A stretch of DNA of 52,585 bases, taken from JBIYSM02 sp044759095. Lineage in GTDB: Bacteria > Bacillota > Bacilli > Brevibacillales > Brevibacillaceae. A program made the translations under genes and the position numbers. The DNA lies in assembly GCF_044759095.2 (NCBI RefSeq), contig NZ_JBIYSM020000034.1, forward strand, positions 1 to 52,585, read 5' to 3'. The notes beneath the pieces were generated by a model. It ran no database searches and had not been told where the DNA came from. It was given only the letters and a program-made list of their open reading frames with translations. Of the stretch, positions 35,768 through 44,195 are shown piece after piece (the stretch's first letter is position 1; the number at the start of each line of letters is the position of its first letter).

Positions 35768-35796
35768 TTGACACAATGTCAACTTTTCAGTAAGAT
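35768..35796 (+). promoter_or_regulatory. kyn operon promoter with overlapping operator
   Basis: TTGACA (35768-35773), 17-base spacer, TAAGAT (35791-35796). The palindrome TTGACA-CAA-TGTCAA (35768-35782) covers the -35 box and the start of the spacer, a natural site for repression by the divergent TetR protein. The opposite strand also carries TTGACA here, so both genes may be controlled from one site. Confidence 0.7.
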
Positions 35797-35839
35797 AGCC
35801 TCAGTTACCTGTTGTGCCATTCAAAAAAGGAGGATTTTC

Positions 35840-37126
35840 ATGCAGAGCGCTTCCTTCTCGCCGACGATTGAATACGCGCGGGAGCTAGACAGCCGGGATG
35901 ATCTGGCCCGCTTCCGTGAAGAGTTTTATTTGCATCCCCACACCATTTATCTGGACGGGAATTCACTTGGTCTGTTGTCCAGGCGGGCTGAGCGGGCTTT
36001 GCTGAACGCGCTGGACGATTGGAAGCTGTTGGGTATCGACGGATGGACGCAAGGAAACCATCCGTGGTTTACTCTCGCAGAGAAGCTGGGAAAATGGAGT
36101 GCTCCGCTGGTCGGCGCCTTGCCGGATGAGGTAATTGTAAGCGGTTCCACGACAACGAACCTGCACCAGCTGGTTGCTACCTTCTATCAGCCGGTGGGAA
36201 AGCGGACAAAGATTCTTGCAGATGAGCTGAACTTCCCGTCCGACATCTATGCGCTGCAAAGTCAGCTTCGGCTGCACGGGTTTGACCCTGAGGAGCACCT
36301 GGTTCGGGTGAAAAGCCGCGACGGCCGTTTTCTTGAAGAAGAAGACATCATCGCAGCGATGACGGACGAAATCGCCCTGATCGTTCTTCCCACGGTCCTG
36401 TATCGCAGCGGACAGCTTCTGGACATCGAGCGCCTGACGAAGGAAGCGCATGCCCGCGGCATTCTGATCGGCTTTGACGGATGCCACTCTGTGGGCGCGA
36501 TTCCCCATCGCTTCGATGAATGGGACGTGGACTTTGCCTACTGGTGCAATTACAAGTATCTGAACAGCGGACCGGGCGGAGTAGGGAGCCTGTACGTAAA
36601 TCGCAAGCACTTCGGCACGCTACCCGGTCTCGCCGGCTGGTTCGGATCCCGCAAAGACAAGCAATTTGACATGGAGCACGTGTTTACGCCGGCAGAAACG
36701 GCCGGGGCGTATCAAATCGGCACGCCGCACATCCTGAGCATGGCGCCGCTGCTCGGTTCGCTGGAGATGTTTGCCGAAGCCGGCATGGAAAACATCCGCA
36801 GCAAATCCTTGCAGATCACACAATATCTGATGGATCTGGTCGACCACGAACTGGCAGGCATGGGCTTTACCATCGGCAATCTGCGGGAAAACAACCGCCG
36901 GGGCGGTCATGTCAGCCTGGAACACACGGAAGCCGCCCGCATTTGCAAGGCATTGAAGGAAAACGGCGTCGTCCCTGATTTTCGTGCTCCGAATGTCATC
37001 CGTCTGGCACCGATTGCCCTCTACAACTCATACAGTGAAGTGTGGAACGCCGTGCAGATTTTGAAAACCATCATGGTGGAAAAGAAGTACGAACAGTACG
37101 AAAACAAGCGCGGTGTTGTCGCATAG
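35840..37126 (+). CDS. kynU: Kynureninase
   Basis: A 428-residue PLP enzyme (aminotransferase class V fold) that cleaves kynurenine to anthranilate and alanine. The PLP lysine is Lys239 in WCNYKYLNSGPGG, with GFDGCHSVGA upstream carrying the PLP-binding Asp. ATG 35840 follows AAAAAGGAGG; the longer frame starts inside the promoter. It is the first gene of kynU-kynB-kynA and ends ten bases before kynB. Confidence 0.94.
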   Translation: MQSASFSPTIEYARELDSRDDLARFREEFYLHPHTIYLDGNSLGLLSRRAERALLNALDDWKLLGIDGWTQGNHPWFTLAEKLGKWSAPLVGALPDEVIVSGSTTTNLHQLVATFYQPVGKRTKILADELNFPSDIYALQSQLRLHGFDPEEHLVRVKSRDGRFLEEEDIIAAMTDEIALIVLPTVLYRSGQLLDIERLTKEAHARGILIGFDGCHSVGAIPHRFDEWDVDFAYWCNYKYLNSGPGGVGSLYVNRKHFGTLPGLAGWFGSRKDKQFDMEHVFTPAETAGAYQIGTPHILSMAPLLGSLEMFAEAGMENIRSKSLQITQYLMDLVDHELAGMGFTIGNLRENNRRGGHVSLEHTEAARICKALKENGVVPDFRAPNVIRLAPIALYNSYSEVWNAVQILKTIMVEKKYEQYENKRGVVA

Positions 37127-37136
37127 GAGGCGCACG

Positions 37137-37766
37137 ATGAAGGTGATCGATATTTCCCGCCGCCTGGAAAAAGGCGTTCCCACCTGGCCAGGCGATACGA
37201 CATTCGCCTATGAGGTCAGCTGGTCAAAGGAACAAAGCGGCTCGGTAAACGTGGGGAAGCTTACCATGAGCATCCATACCGGGACGCATATTGACGCCCC
37301 GTTTCACTTCGACAACCAGGGAAAAAGAACGCTCGACCTTCCTTTGGAGGTATACATGGGGCCGGCACGGGTCATCGACGTGTCCGGGAGACCCAGCATT
37401 GGGGCTGAGGACTTGGCTTCCTATGATCTCGAGGGGGTTACGCGGTTGCTGCTTCGCACCGGTTCCTGGGTGAATCCGGGGGAATTTCCGGCAGAGATCT
37501 GCTATTTGCGGGCAGACATTGCGCCGTTTCTGGCGGAAAAAGGCATCAAGCTGATCGGAGTGGATGTGCCGTCCGTCGATCCGCTTACCAGCAAGGAACT
37601 CTCCGCCCACCACGGGCTGCATGCTCACGACATCAACATCTTGGAAGGGATTATCCTGGACCATGTAGAGCCCGGTGACTACGAACTGATTGCCCTGCCG
37701 CTTCCGCTTGCCGAGGCGGACGGAAGCCCGGTTCGCGCCGTCCTCCGGTCACTGAATCCTGCGTAG
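37137..37766 (+). CDS. kynB: Kynurenine formamidase
   Basis: A 209-residue metal-dependent cyclase-family hydrolase converting N-formylkynurenine to kynurenine and formate. The metal motif HTGTHIDAPFH (His47, His51, Asp53, His57) is complete. ATG 37137 follows TAGGAGG and lies ten bases after the kynU stop. Confidence 0.93.
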   Translation: MKVIDISRRLEKGVPTWPGDTTFAYEVSWSKEQSGSVNVGKLTMSIHTGTHIDAPFHFDNQGKRTLDLPLEVYMGPARVIDVSGRPSIGAEDLASYDLEGVTRLLLRTGSWVNPGEFPAEICYLRADIAPFLAEKGIKLIGVDVPSVDPLTSKELSAHHGLHAHDINILEGIILDHVEPGDYELIALPLPLAEADGSPVRAVLRSLNPA

Positions 37767-37780
37767 AAGAGGGAGAGATT

Positions 37781-38479
37781 ATGGAAAAAAAACAACTGAC
37801 CGATTATGAAAAATACATTCGCACGGAAGAACTTTTGGCATTGCAAAAGGAAGAGGGGCATCTGGCTTGCGAAGACGAGCTGACTTTCCAGATGATTCAC
37901 CAGATTGCCGAACTGCATTTCAAGCTGATCATCCAGTACTTAGGGATAGCCAAACGGCAGATGCTGGCAGGCGACGCGCAAGGAGCCGCGAATCAGTTGA
38001 GACGGGTCAACATGCACCTCAAACACTTGCCGGAAGTGTTCAACATGGTGAAGGTGATCAGCCCGATCGACTATCATACGATCCGTCTGGCACTTGGCCG
38101 AGGCAGCGGGCAGGATTCTCCCGGATTCAACCAGATTCTGCAGGCGGGACCGACCTTGTGGGAGCCGTTTGAACAGCTGCTGAGCGCGCAAAAACGGACG
38201 CCGCTTGCCGTTCACCAAAAGCCGCAGGAAAATATCGAGTTGTACCAGTTGATGCAGCAGATGATTCAGTTTGACGAAAGCTTCCAGAGCTTCCGTTACC
38301 AGCATCTCCAACTGGTTCGCCGAATGATCGGCCTCGAGACCAACAGCCTGAAAGGAGTGCCGGCTCAGGCGCTGCAAAAAGGCGTTCGCTATGAATTTTA
38401 TCCGGTTTTGTGGAAGGCGATCAGCGAGCTGACCGACTGGACGGGCAGCAGCTACAACGCGCAGCCTTTGCAGGACTGA
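37781..38479 (+). CDS. kynA: Tryptophan 2,3-dioxygenase family protein (short, divergent)
   Basis: A 232-residue heme dioxygenase-type protein that should open tryptophan to N-formylkynurenine as the first step for KynB and KynU. Family features seen are YEKYIRTEELLALQ near the start, active-site His40 in MIHQIAELH, Arg102 in IRLALGRGSGQ, and the probable heme ligand His175 in FRYQHLQLVRRMIG. It is shorter than typical bacterial TDO (about 280). The usual GTGGSSG substrate loop after MIG is replaced by ETNSLKGVPAQAL. Operon context supports the assignment; activity on tryptophan itself is less certain. Confidence 0.8.
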   Translation: MEKKQLTDYEKYIRTEELLALQKEEGHLACEDELTFQMIHQIAELHFKLIIQYLGIAKRQMLAGDAQGAANQLRRVNMHLKHLPEVFNMVKVISPIDYHTIRLALGRGSGQDSPGFNQILQAGPTLWEPFEQLLSAQKRTPLAVHQKPQENIELYQLMQQMIQFDESFQSFRYQHLQLVRRMIGLETNSLKGVPAQALQKGVRYEFYPVLWKAISELTDWTGSSYNAQPLQD

Positions 38480-38491
38480 TGTGGAGTGAGT

Positions 38492-38527
38492 CCTCTCATG
38501 TAGATTCGTCTACGTGGGAGGTTTTTT
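38492..38527 (+). terminator. Terminator of the kyn operon
   Basis: CCTCTCATGTAGA (38492-38504) pairs with TCTACGTGGGAGG (38509-38521) through a TTCG loop with two G-U pairs, followed by TTTTTT. R1 copy C starts right after it. Confidence 0.85.
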
Positions 38528-38530
38528 ATA

Positions 38531-38671
38531 AGAATTTATAAATTTGGACATCCCATACAGCCACTAGGAAAGTGTTCGGGGCCCCGCCCGGCGAAAAAAG
38601 GGACCCCACTCGGCTCAGCGATAGCTACCGCCGAGTGGGGTGAGAATAGCTAATGCCGGGTGGGTTTTCTT
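38531..38671 (+). repeat. R1 repeat, copy C (nested double hairpin)
   Basis: Nearly full match to copy A. The outer stem is CCCGCCCGGC/GCCGGGTGGG. The inner stem CCCACTCGGC starts at 38605, with an AGC-GATA-GCT core and GCCGAGTGGG. It runs directly from the kyn terminator into R2 copy 1. Confidence 0.85.
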
Positions 38672-38801
38672 ATCGTGTAGGAAAGTTTAAGGGCTTCACC
38701 GTGTGAAAGCGTCCTGAAATAAACTTTCCGGAACGCATAAAAAGTTTCCTCTAACGAAGAACCAGCTTCTTCGAGAGGGCTTCAATCGAAGCTTTTTTTA
38801 T
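38671..38801 (+). repeat. R2 element, copy 1 (structured, terminator-ended)
   Basis: A 131-bp element found again at 50177-50307 with one base difference. The long stem GGAAAGTTTA/TAAACTTTCC (38680-38689 with 38720-38729) encloses a smaller hairpin (AGGGC paired to GTCCT). A second perfect hairpin is CCTCT-AA-CGAAGAA with TTCTTCG-AGAGG (38748-38778). A final intrinsic terminator is GCTTC-AATC-GAAGC followed by seven T (38779-38799). It could be a small RNA, a 5-prime regulatory leader of cfa, or a mobile terminator. No open reading frame of note. Confidence 0.75.
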
Positions 38802-38870
38802 CGCGATCAGATGAACGGCACGAATGACTGGATTGCCCAATATGATACAGGAGAGGAGGGAACGAAACGG

Positions 38871-40034
38871 ATGCAAAAATTCTTTTTTCAACAGTATTTT
38901 CAGGGATTTACACATAAATCGTTTCAGGTTGCGTATTGGGACAACACGACAGAAGCTTATGGCGAAGGTGATCCCGAATTTACCATCAAGTTTACACAGA
39001 AAGTGTCGGTTGCAGATTTTCTGAAGAACCCGGTTCTATCCTTTGGCGAGGCGTACATGGATGGCATCATCGAGATTCAGGGCAAGATTGAGGATGTGAT
39101 TGCCGCTGCTTATTCAAATAAAGACAAGTTATGGAGCGAAACCATCTCCAGGCTGCCCAAACTGACTTCCCTGCGCAAGCAAAAAGAAGATGTCCGGCAC
39201 CACTATGATTTAGGCAACGAGTTTTACCGACTCTGGTTGGATGAGACCATGAGCTATTCCTGCGCGTATTTTCATCAGGAAGATGATTCGCTGGAGAAAG
39301 CCCAGCTTCAGAAAATCGATCACGTCCTGAAAAAGCTTCAGCTTCGTCCCGGAGAAAAACTGCTCGACATCGGCAGCGGTTGGGGATGGCTGATCATACG
39401 CGCTGCCCAGCAATACGGTGTAAAAGCAAAAGGGGTCACAGTAAGTGAGGAGCAGTATAAAAAAACGAAGGAACGGATTGCTGCCCTTGGCCTTAACGAA
39501 AGGGTGGAGGTGCAGCTGATCGATTATCGGGAACAGGCAGATACTCAGGAGACATTCGATAAAATATCGAGCGTAGGCATGTTCGAGCACGTGGGGAAGG
39601 AAAACTATCCCCTGTTCATGAAGGCAGTGGAAGTCCTGCTGAAAGACAAAGGGCTGGCGCTATTGCACACGATTACGCATCAAAAAGAAGAGCCGGCTGA
39701 TCCCTGGATTGAAACATACATTTTCCCTGGCGGATACATCCCTTCCCTGAGAGAAATCGTCTCATTACTGCCGGAATACCGTTTCCATCTTCTTGATGTA
39801 GAGAACTTGAGCATGCATTATGCGAAAACGCTGGACTGTTGGTCGGAGCGTTTTGAAAGCCGTCGGGACAGCGTCCAAAGCATGTTTGACGAGCGCTTCG
39901 TTCGGATGTGGAGGCTTTATTTGCAATCGAGTGCGGCATCATTCCGCTTGGGGAGCCTCAGCATCCACCAGCTCCTTTTCTCAAAAGGGGTGAACAATGC
40001 CCTGCCGCTCACCAGGGAGTATCAGTATCGTTGA
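38871..40034 (+). CDS. cfa: Cyclopropane-fatty-acyl-phospholipid synthase
   Basis: A 387-residue SAM-dependent enzyme that methylenates double bonds of membrane phospholipid acyl chains. The N-terminal lipid-binding domain (about 1-105) is followed by the methyltransferase with YSCAYF (128-133) and the SAM motif LLDIGSGWGW (164-173). Family catalytic residues near EHVG and GGYIPS are present. ATG 38871 follows GAGAGGAGGG. It lies 70 bases after the R2 terminator and has its own terminator. Confidence 0.93.
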   Translation: MQKFFFQQYFQGFTHKSFQVAYWDNTTEAYGEGDPEFTIKFTQKVSVADFLKNPVLSFGEAYMDGIIEIQGKIEDVIAAAYSNKDKLWSETISRLPKLTSLRKQKEDVRHHYDLGNEFYRLWLDETMSYSCAYFHQEDDSLEKAQLQKIDHVLKKLQLRPGEKLLDIGSGWGWLIIRAAQQYGVKAKGVTVSEEQYKKTKERIAALGLNERVEVQLIDYREQADTQETFDKISSVGMFEHVGKENYPLFMKAVEVLLKDKGLALLHTITHQKEEPADPWIETYIFPGGYIPSLREIVSLLPEYRFHLLDVENLSMHYAKTLDCWSERFESRRDSVQSMFDERFVRMWRLYLQSSAASFRLGSLSIHQLLFSKGVNNALPLTREYQYR

Positions 40035-40037
40035 AAC

Positions 40038-40063
40038 AGACCCGGACAGGGTCTAATTTTTTT
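40038..40063 (+). terminator. Terminator of cfa
   Basis: AGACCC (40038-40043) pairs with GGGTCT (40049-40054), loop GGACA, then AATTTTTTT. Confidence 0.8.
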
Positions 40064-40168
40064 GCTGTCACGGTATGGACGGCATATTCCGCAGCAGGCT
40101 GTATATGATGAATTATTGGTAAATTTTCTGTTCATTTTTTGTTCATTTTACCTGAGGAAGTGGACGAC

Positions 40169-41062
40169 TTGTATATTGTCACGCTGGAAGCCGCCCGGCA
40201 TGAACAAAGGATGCGAATCGGGTCAAAAGCCCTGCACCTGGCAGCTCTGCTGGCAGAAAATATCCGCATCCCTTCTGGCTTTGTCATCACGAGCACCGCG
40301 TTCGAAACTTTTTGGGCTGAAAACAATTTGTCAGCAATTACGGAAGAAGCGCATTTTCCGCAGAAGATCCTCCAAGCGAAGATCCCGGAAGCAATTCACG
40401 AGCAGATCGCCGTTTCATTAGAGGCGCTCCGCCGTTTCGCTCCCAAATTATCCGTCGCTGTCCGATCCTCTTCCTCCGCGGAAGATTTGCCGGATGCTTC
40501 CTTCGCCGGACAATACGAAACCATTTTGAACGTAACCGATCTTCCCCATTTGCTTGACAGCGTGAAACTTTGCTGGAGTTCGCTGTTCTCTCCGAGTGTA
40601 AAGCAGTATGTTTCCCGAAGAAACAATCGCATCGGGTCTGTTCCGATGGCGGTCTTGGTGCAGCAGATGATTTTTCCCGACGTATCGGGCGTCATTTTCA
40701 GCGTCAATCCGGTGAGCGGGAACCAAAATGAATTGGTACTCAATGCAAGTTACGGTTTGGGAGAAGCGATTGTGTCCGGACTGGTTACGCCGGATGCGTT
40801 TTTTGTAGACAGAAAGAGCCTGCAGATTCACAAGGAGCTGGGGGGAAAGGAAGTGAAAGTGGTAGCGGACAGCAGGGAGACGAAAACGGTGCAGACCGCG
40901 AGCGAAGAGCAGCAGCGCTTTTCCCTTACCGACGAACAGGTATCGTCGCTGGCAAAAGAGGCGCTATCCATCGAAGCGCTGTTCCGGTATCCCGTCGATC
41001 TCGAATTTGCCGTCAAGGACGGACAAATCTACATCCTGCAAGCAAGACCGATTACGACCTAA
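40169..41062 (+). CDS. PEP-synthase-type ATP-grasp (PPDK_N) subunit, part 1 of a split dikinase
   Basis: A 297-residue protein comprising only the nucleotide-binding domain of PEP synthase, PPDK or rifampin phosphotransferase. Seen are IGSKALHLAAL near the start, VRSSSSAEDLPDASFAGQYE, VQQMIFPDVSGVIFSVNP, NASYGLGEAIVSG, and the ending DLEFAVKDGQIYILQARPIT. The swivelling His domain is in the next gene, nine bases downstream. The pair totals about 840 residues, close to Rph. TTG 40169 is chosen, with GAGGAAG upstream and the family-typical MYIVTLEAAR start; an earlier TTG at 40139 lacks a ribosome binding site. Confidence 0.82.
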   Translation: MYIVTLEAARHEQRMRIGSKALHLAALLAENIRIPSGFVITSTAFETFWAENNLSAITEEAHFPQKILQAKIPEAIHEQIAVSLEALRRFAPKLSVAVRSSSSAEDLPDASFAGQYETILNVTDLPHLLDSVKLCWSSLFSPSVKQYVSRRNNRIGSVPMAVLVQQMIFPDVSGVIFSVNPVSGNQNELVLNASYGLGEAIVSGLVTPDAFFVDRKSLQIHKELGGKEVKVVADSRETKTVQTASEEQQRFSLTDEQVSSLAKEALSIEALFRYPVDLEFAVKDGQIYILQARPITT

Positions 41063-41071
41063 GGGGGAAGC

Positions 41072-42709
41072 GTGAACATGGATCTGGCAAACTTCCAAAG
41101 CAGGATCTGCTTGAGCGAAGAGGAGAAGCAAACCGGTTTTTGGGTGCAGGACGACGTCCATCTGGCCCATGCTGTCAGCCCTCTGTTTGCTTCGTTTCAA
41201 CTGCCGGCGATGACAGAGGGGACGAAGATCGCATTTGAAAATCTGAAAATGCCGATCAGTCAATTTGTGATGAAGTTGTCCGACGGGAGAATCTATCAAG
41301 CGACGCTGCTCCATGAGGGAAACTTGGAGCAGCGCGTAAAAGAACATCAAGCCATCGTGGAGCCGTTACTGCCTCGGTTAAAGCCGCGTATGCTCGACTA
41401 TGTGGAGAGTGAATTCATGCCGTTTTACGCTCGGCTCGAACAGTGGCGCAGCCAGCCGCTCACCTTGGCGGAAGCGCGGGAAAACGTGGCGGAGCTGTTC
41501 CAATTTTACCAGCGGGCATGGCAGCTTCATTTTGAGATTGTGATTCCCCGTGGATCGATTTCCATGGCGCTTGAGCAATCGTACGGCCAGCTTGCCCAGG
41601 ATCCCGAAACGACGGCTGTCTATCGTCTGCTGACCGGCGTAATGAACAAGACTCTGGAGACGGATCAAGCTCTGTGGAAGCTGGCTGTACAGGTACAGCA
41701 GTCAGCGGCGCTCGCTCCTCTCTTTTCTGCGGTGCCGGCTGCAGAACTCGCGGAGCATCTCACGAGGAGTGAGGAAGGGAGAGCGTTTCTCTCAGAACTG
41801 TACGCGTTTCTGGAAGAATACGGCTATCGCACGGCCAACTCGCATGAATTTGTGGAGGAGACCTGGGTGGAAAACCCCGCCCATGCGCTGGCCATCATCT
41901 CCGCCTACATCGAAAAAGAATTCAATTTCGACCAGGAATTCGCGCAGACGGTTGCAGAGCGGGAAGCGAAGGTGCGTCAGGTCTTGGCCCGTATGCCGGA
42001 AGGGGAGGGGAAGAAAGCTTTCATCCAGCTCCACCAAGATGCGTTGGATTCATGGGGATTGGATGAGGATCACCACTTCTACATCGATGCCATGCTGCCG
42101 GCGAAAGCCCGCCTGTTCCTGCTTCATGTTGGAGAAATGCTGGCGGAGCAGGATGTGTTCAGGCAAGGGGAAGACATCTTTTTCCTTTATCTCGATGAAT
42201 TGATGCAGGCATTGAGCCAACCGGTGTACCTATATGACAAGGTGAAACAGCGCAGGGAAGAACATGAAGCAAACAAGCGAAAACAAGTTCCTCCCTTCTA
42301 CGGGACGCCGCCGCAAGGAGTCCCGAACGACCCGATGCTGGAGCGGGTGTTCGGCTCCAAGACTCCGGAAGTGAATGAATCAGAGCGGAAATTTGCGGGA
42401 TATGGGGCTTCTCAAGGTGTGTATACGGGCGTGGTGAAAGTGGTTCGCGGGCCGGAGGATTTTGCCAAGATCGAAAAAGGGGACGTACTGGTCTGCAAGA
42501 CGACGACTCCGCCGTGGACGGTGCTTTTTTCCGTGGCCGGCGCGGTGGTGACGGATGCGGGCGGAATTCTTTCCCATGCCGCCACAGTCGCACGCGAATA
42601 CAAGCTTCCGTCTGTGGTGGGAACGAAGGTAGCCACCGCCATTTTGCGGGATGGAGACGTCGTGACGGTGGACGGCTCCAACGGGGTTGTTACCTTTGGA
42701 GAAAAGTAG
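41072..42709 (+). CDS. PEP-utilizing phosphohistidine-swivel protein, part 2 of a split dikinase
   Basis: A 545-residue protein. The N-terminal 430 residues are helical and correspond in place and size to the rifampin-binding domain of Rph. The C-terminal swivel domain carries the phosphorylated His502 in GGILSHAATVAREYKLPS. There is no PEP-binding TIM barrel after the swivel, so it is not PEP synthase or enzyme I. With the preceding gene it would transfer a phosphate from ATP through the His to an acceptor; rifampin is one candidate, not established. GTG 41072 or ATG 41078 may start it (AAGGGGG upstream). Confidence 0.82.
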   Translation: MNMDLANFQSRICLSEEEKQTGFWVQDDVHLAHAVSPLFASFQLPAMTEGTKIAFENLKMPISQFVMKLSDGRIYQATLLHEGNLEQRVKEHQAIVEPLLPRLKPRMLDYVESEFMPFYARLEQWRSQPLTLAEARENVAELFQFYQRAWQLHFEIVIPRGSISMALEQSYGQLAQDPETTAVYRLLTGVMNKTLETDQALWKLAVQVQQSAALAPLFSAVPAAELAEHLTRSEEGRAFLSELYAFLEEYGYRTANSHEFVEETWVENPAHALAIISAYIEKEFNFDQEFAQTVAEREAKVRQVLARMPEGEGKKAFIQLHQDALDSWGLDEDHHFYIDAMLPAKARLFLLHVGEMLAEQDVFRQGEDIFFLYLDELMQALSQPVYLYDKVKQRREEHEANKRKQVPPFYGTPPQGVPNDPMLERVFGSKTPEVNESERKFAGYGASQGVYTGVVKVVRGPEDFAKIEKGDVLVCKTTTPPWTVLFSVAGAVVTDAGGILSHAATVAREYKLPSVVGTKVATAILRDGDVVTVDGSNGVVTFGEK

Positions 42710-44021
42710 GTACGGGATCGTGCTGCTTTCGATTCTGGCAGGGACTTTTCTGATCCCTGTCAATTCTACGATGATCGCGGTCGGGCTACCCACTATTACG
42801 GAGTCTTTACACAGCAGCCTGCCCCTTGTTTCCTGGGTAGTCACCGTCTATCTGATCGTAATGGCCGTGGTGCAGCCGATCGCTGGCAAGCTTGGCGATC
42901 TGTACGGCAACCGCAAGATGTTCTTGCTTGGCATGTCGCTCTTTTTGGGAGCGTCGGCAGCGGCCATCTTTTCCATGAATCTGTTCTGGCTGATTGGTTG
43001 CCGGGCGATTCAGGCGATGGGCGGCGCTCTGGCTGCCCCCAACGCGAGCGCAGTTGTTCGCTATGTCACGCCGAAAGAGAAGTTGGGAAGAACGCTTGGC
43101 CTGTTTGGATTGTCCATGGGAATCGGGGCGGCCCTCGGTCCGCTGGCAGGCGCTTTTCTCATCAGCCACTGGGGATGGCCCTCGATTTTTTGGGTGAACA
43201 TCCCGTTTGCCCTGGTCTCTGTGATGGCCTCCTTTGCTGCCCTTCCCAAAGTGAAGAGCAAGACCACGTCATCCCTGGATGTGTACGGCTGCATCCTGCT
43301 GGCTGTCAGCCTGGTCACGCTGATCTTGCTGGTCACCCATCCCGAATGGCTGCATGTCGGTACGATTGCTCTTCTGCTTTTGGCCATATGGTTATTTATC
43401 CGGCAGGAGAAGAAGTGCGAGTCGCCGTTAATCCAGTTTGATTTGTTTAAAAACGGCATGTTTACCAGTGCCAATGTATCGATTTTGTTGGGCAACGGCA
43501 TCATGTACAGCACAATCCTGGTCATGCCGATCCTGATGCAAAGGGAATTTGGGCTATCCATGCAGACGATCGGCTTTCTGCTGTTCCTCTTCTCGCTGTC
43601 CATGTCCCTGTCTTCCTGGATCGGCGGATATTTTTCCGACCGGGTGGGGCCGCGGCAGGCGGTCATGCTCTCCTTTATCGTCACGGCAGCGGGGCTGATA
43701 GCGTTTTGGGGAATGTATTGGGTACCGTCGTATTCCTATAGGGTGTTGGCCATGGTGATCGGCGGAATCGGCTGCGGAATCGGTTCCGCTCCCATGCAGG
43801 CCGCTTCGCTGCAGGCCGTACCGAAAGAGATGTCCGGCATCGCCTCCGGTATTTTTTCCACCTCCCGCTATCTGGGCGGGATAATCGCTACCGTACTGGT
43901 CAGCCTCTTGGTCGACTACCGCATCCTGTTTGCCATCCTGTTAGGGTTTGCAGCAGCGGGAATCCCCGCTTCGTTGGGATTGGGGAAACCGACAGCAAGC
44001 CGGCTCAAGGGAATACAGTGA
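42687..44021 (+). CDS. MFS transporter (DHA2-like drug exporter)
   Basis: A 444-residue major facilitator protein with about twelve to fourteen spans. It has LPTI in the first loop, motif A-like GKLGDLYGNRK, and motif C-like LGPLAGAFLI. It is probably an exporter; substrate unknown. The frame opens at TTG 42687, overlapping the end of the dikinase gene by 23 bases; GTG 42720 just after that gene is an alternative start. The overlap suggests co-expression with the split dikinase. Confidence 0.83.
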   Translation: MLPLEKSRYGIVLLSILAGTFLIPVNSTMIAVGLPTITESLHSSLPLVSWVVTVYLIVMAVVQPIAGKLGDLYGNRKMFLLGMSLFLGASAAAIFSMNLFWLIGCRAIQAMGGALAAPNASAVVRYVTPKEKLGRTLGLFGLSMGIGAALGPLAGAFLISHWGWPSIFWVNIPFALVSVMASFAALPKVKSKTTSSLDVYGCILLAVSLVTLILLVTHPEWLHVGTIALLLLAIWLFIRQEKKCESPLIQFDLFKNGMFTSANVSILLGNGIMYSTILVMPILMQREFGLSMQTIGFLLFLFSLSMSLSSWIGGYFSDRVGPRQAVMLSFIVTAAGLIAFWGMYWVPSYSYRVLAMVIGGIGCGIGSAPMQAASLQAVPKEMSGIASGIFSTSRYLGGIIATVLVSLLVDYRILFAILLGFAAAGIPASLGLGKPTASRLKGIQ

Positions 44022-44023
44022 AA

Positions 44024-44070
44024 AGAGGGTGTCCCGAAAGTAGATAAGACTACTTTAGAGGACACCCTCT
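44024..44070 (+). terminator. 47-base near-perfect palindrome after the MFS gene
   Basis: AGAGGGTGTCC (44024-44034) pairs with GGACACCCTCT (44060-44070), and AAGTAG with CTACTT inside. There is no T-run on the + strand. It may terminate transcription, or be a joined pair of IS inverted ends, since GAGGGTGTCCCGAAAG resembles IS termini. Confidence 0.5.
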
Positions 44071-44102
44071 GACGATTGCTCGCAAGAGAGATCCGGTTAC
44101 GA

Positions 44103-44157
44103 GGAGGAAAATATTTCTAGGCGTAGCGACTAGCGAAGATTAGAAATGTTTTTCTCC
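44103..44157 (+). other. 17-bp RNA-type stem with structured loop
   Basis: GGAGGAAAATATTTCTA (44103-44119) pairs with TAGAAATGTTTTTCTCC (44141-44157) over 17 positions if two G-U pairs are allowed. The loop is GGCGTAGCGACTAGCGAAGAT. It lies between convergent genes. Function unknown. Confidence 0.5.
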
Positions 44158-44195
44158 CCACTTGCTAAGTCTATCTGAATTACGTCCTACCTCAG

